Shown one piece after another: positions 63,941-64,000 of a stretch of 64,000 nucleotides of DNA. The stretch's first letter is position 1, and every line of letters begins with the position of its first letter. The notes beneath the pieces were generated by a model. The model worked only from the letters and a program-made list of their open reading frames with translations. It was not told the origin of the DNA and did not search any database. Made by a program: the position numbers and the translations under genes. This DNA comes from Candidatus Limosilactobacillus merdigallinarum (GTDB taxonomy: Bacteria > Bacillota > Bacilli > Lactobacillales > Lactobacillaceae): NCBI GenBank assembly GCA_019114515.1, contig DXFH01000001.1:124001-188000 (forward strand), written 5' to 3'.

Positions 63941-64000
63941 AATAAATTCTACTAACAAGCTACCATATAAGGAAAACGCTTGCAAGCCCTATTGCCATAA

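Overview
The window reads as chromosomal DNA of a lactic acid bacterium of the family Lactobacillaceae. Supporting genes are D-lactate dehydrogenase, X-prolyl dipeptidyl peptidase (PepX), proline iminopeptidase, an R-specific alcohol dehydrogenase homologue, sufS-sufU without visible sufBCD, many small intergenic terminators, strong GGAGG-type ribosome binding sites, and cre and PurBox type operators. A Limosilactobacillus-like heterofermenter fits, but the species cannot be fixed from sequence alone. There are no rRNA or tRNA genes, no CRISPR array and no intact insertion sequence.

Layout. 1-9.2 kb: a partial MmcQ/YjbR-TerB_N fusion gene, a DHA2 efflux pump, a Zn alcohol dehydrogenase, a 37-residue gene, an NAD(P)-binding reductase, a purine permease behind a PurBox promoter, an R-ADH-like SDR and a broken carboxymuconolactone decarboxylase gene. 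9.3-15.5 kb: a redox and stress block (DyP peroxidase, glutamine amidotransferase, disulfide-type oxidoreductase, GNAT, flavodoxin) with two decayed alpha/beta hydrolase paralogues. 15.6-20 kb: guaA and a divergent operon of small alarmone synthetase, response regulator and histidine kinase, resembling relPRS of streptococci. 20-29 kb: YolD and a Y-family polymerase, a candidate small RNA, coaA, an LTA synthase, a DMT transporter and HelD. 29-40 kb: DedA, a histidine phosphatase, HflX, D-LDH, an ArgE/DapE-like deacylase with an orphan binding lipoprotein, a YhgE/Pip membrane protein with its TetR regulator, and GalM. 40-48.7 kb: a Nudix, guanylate-kinase-like, Fur-family, Asn/Ser-rich secreted protein and DUF6681-like cluster, an APC permease, PepX, PepI and a HAD phosphatase. 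48.7-64 kb: a heavily mutated GH25 lysozyme gene with four C-terminal repeats, a GH31/LacI/SLC45 sugar regulon, an L,D-transpeptidase, a DHH phosphoesterase, an ABC-F protein, a flavin reductase, sufSU and ribokinase.

Three themes stand out. (1) Between coaA and the Y-family polymerase lies a self-contained transcription unit on the minus strand. It has a promoter whose -35 box lies inside a cre-like operator, three near-identical Shine-Dalgarno/ATG cassettes opening ORFs of 9, 5 and 3 codons, and a strong terminator. I found no family it belongs to, and it is the best candidate here for something undescribed. (2) A family of small intergenic elements with imperfect inverted termini occurs about five times, once between the two genes of the two-component system. 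(3) Four genes, three of them for probable envelope or secreted proteins, each carry several lesions. The inferred frameshifts are mostly loss of one G from a GG pair, and all three nonsense codons fit C:G to T:A transitions.
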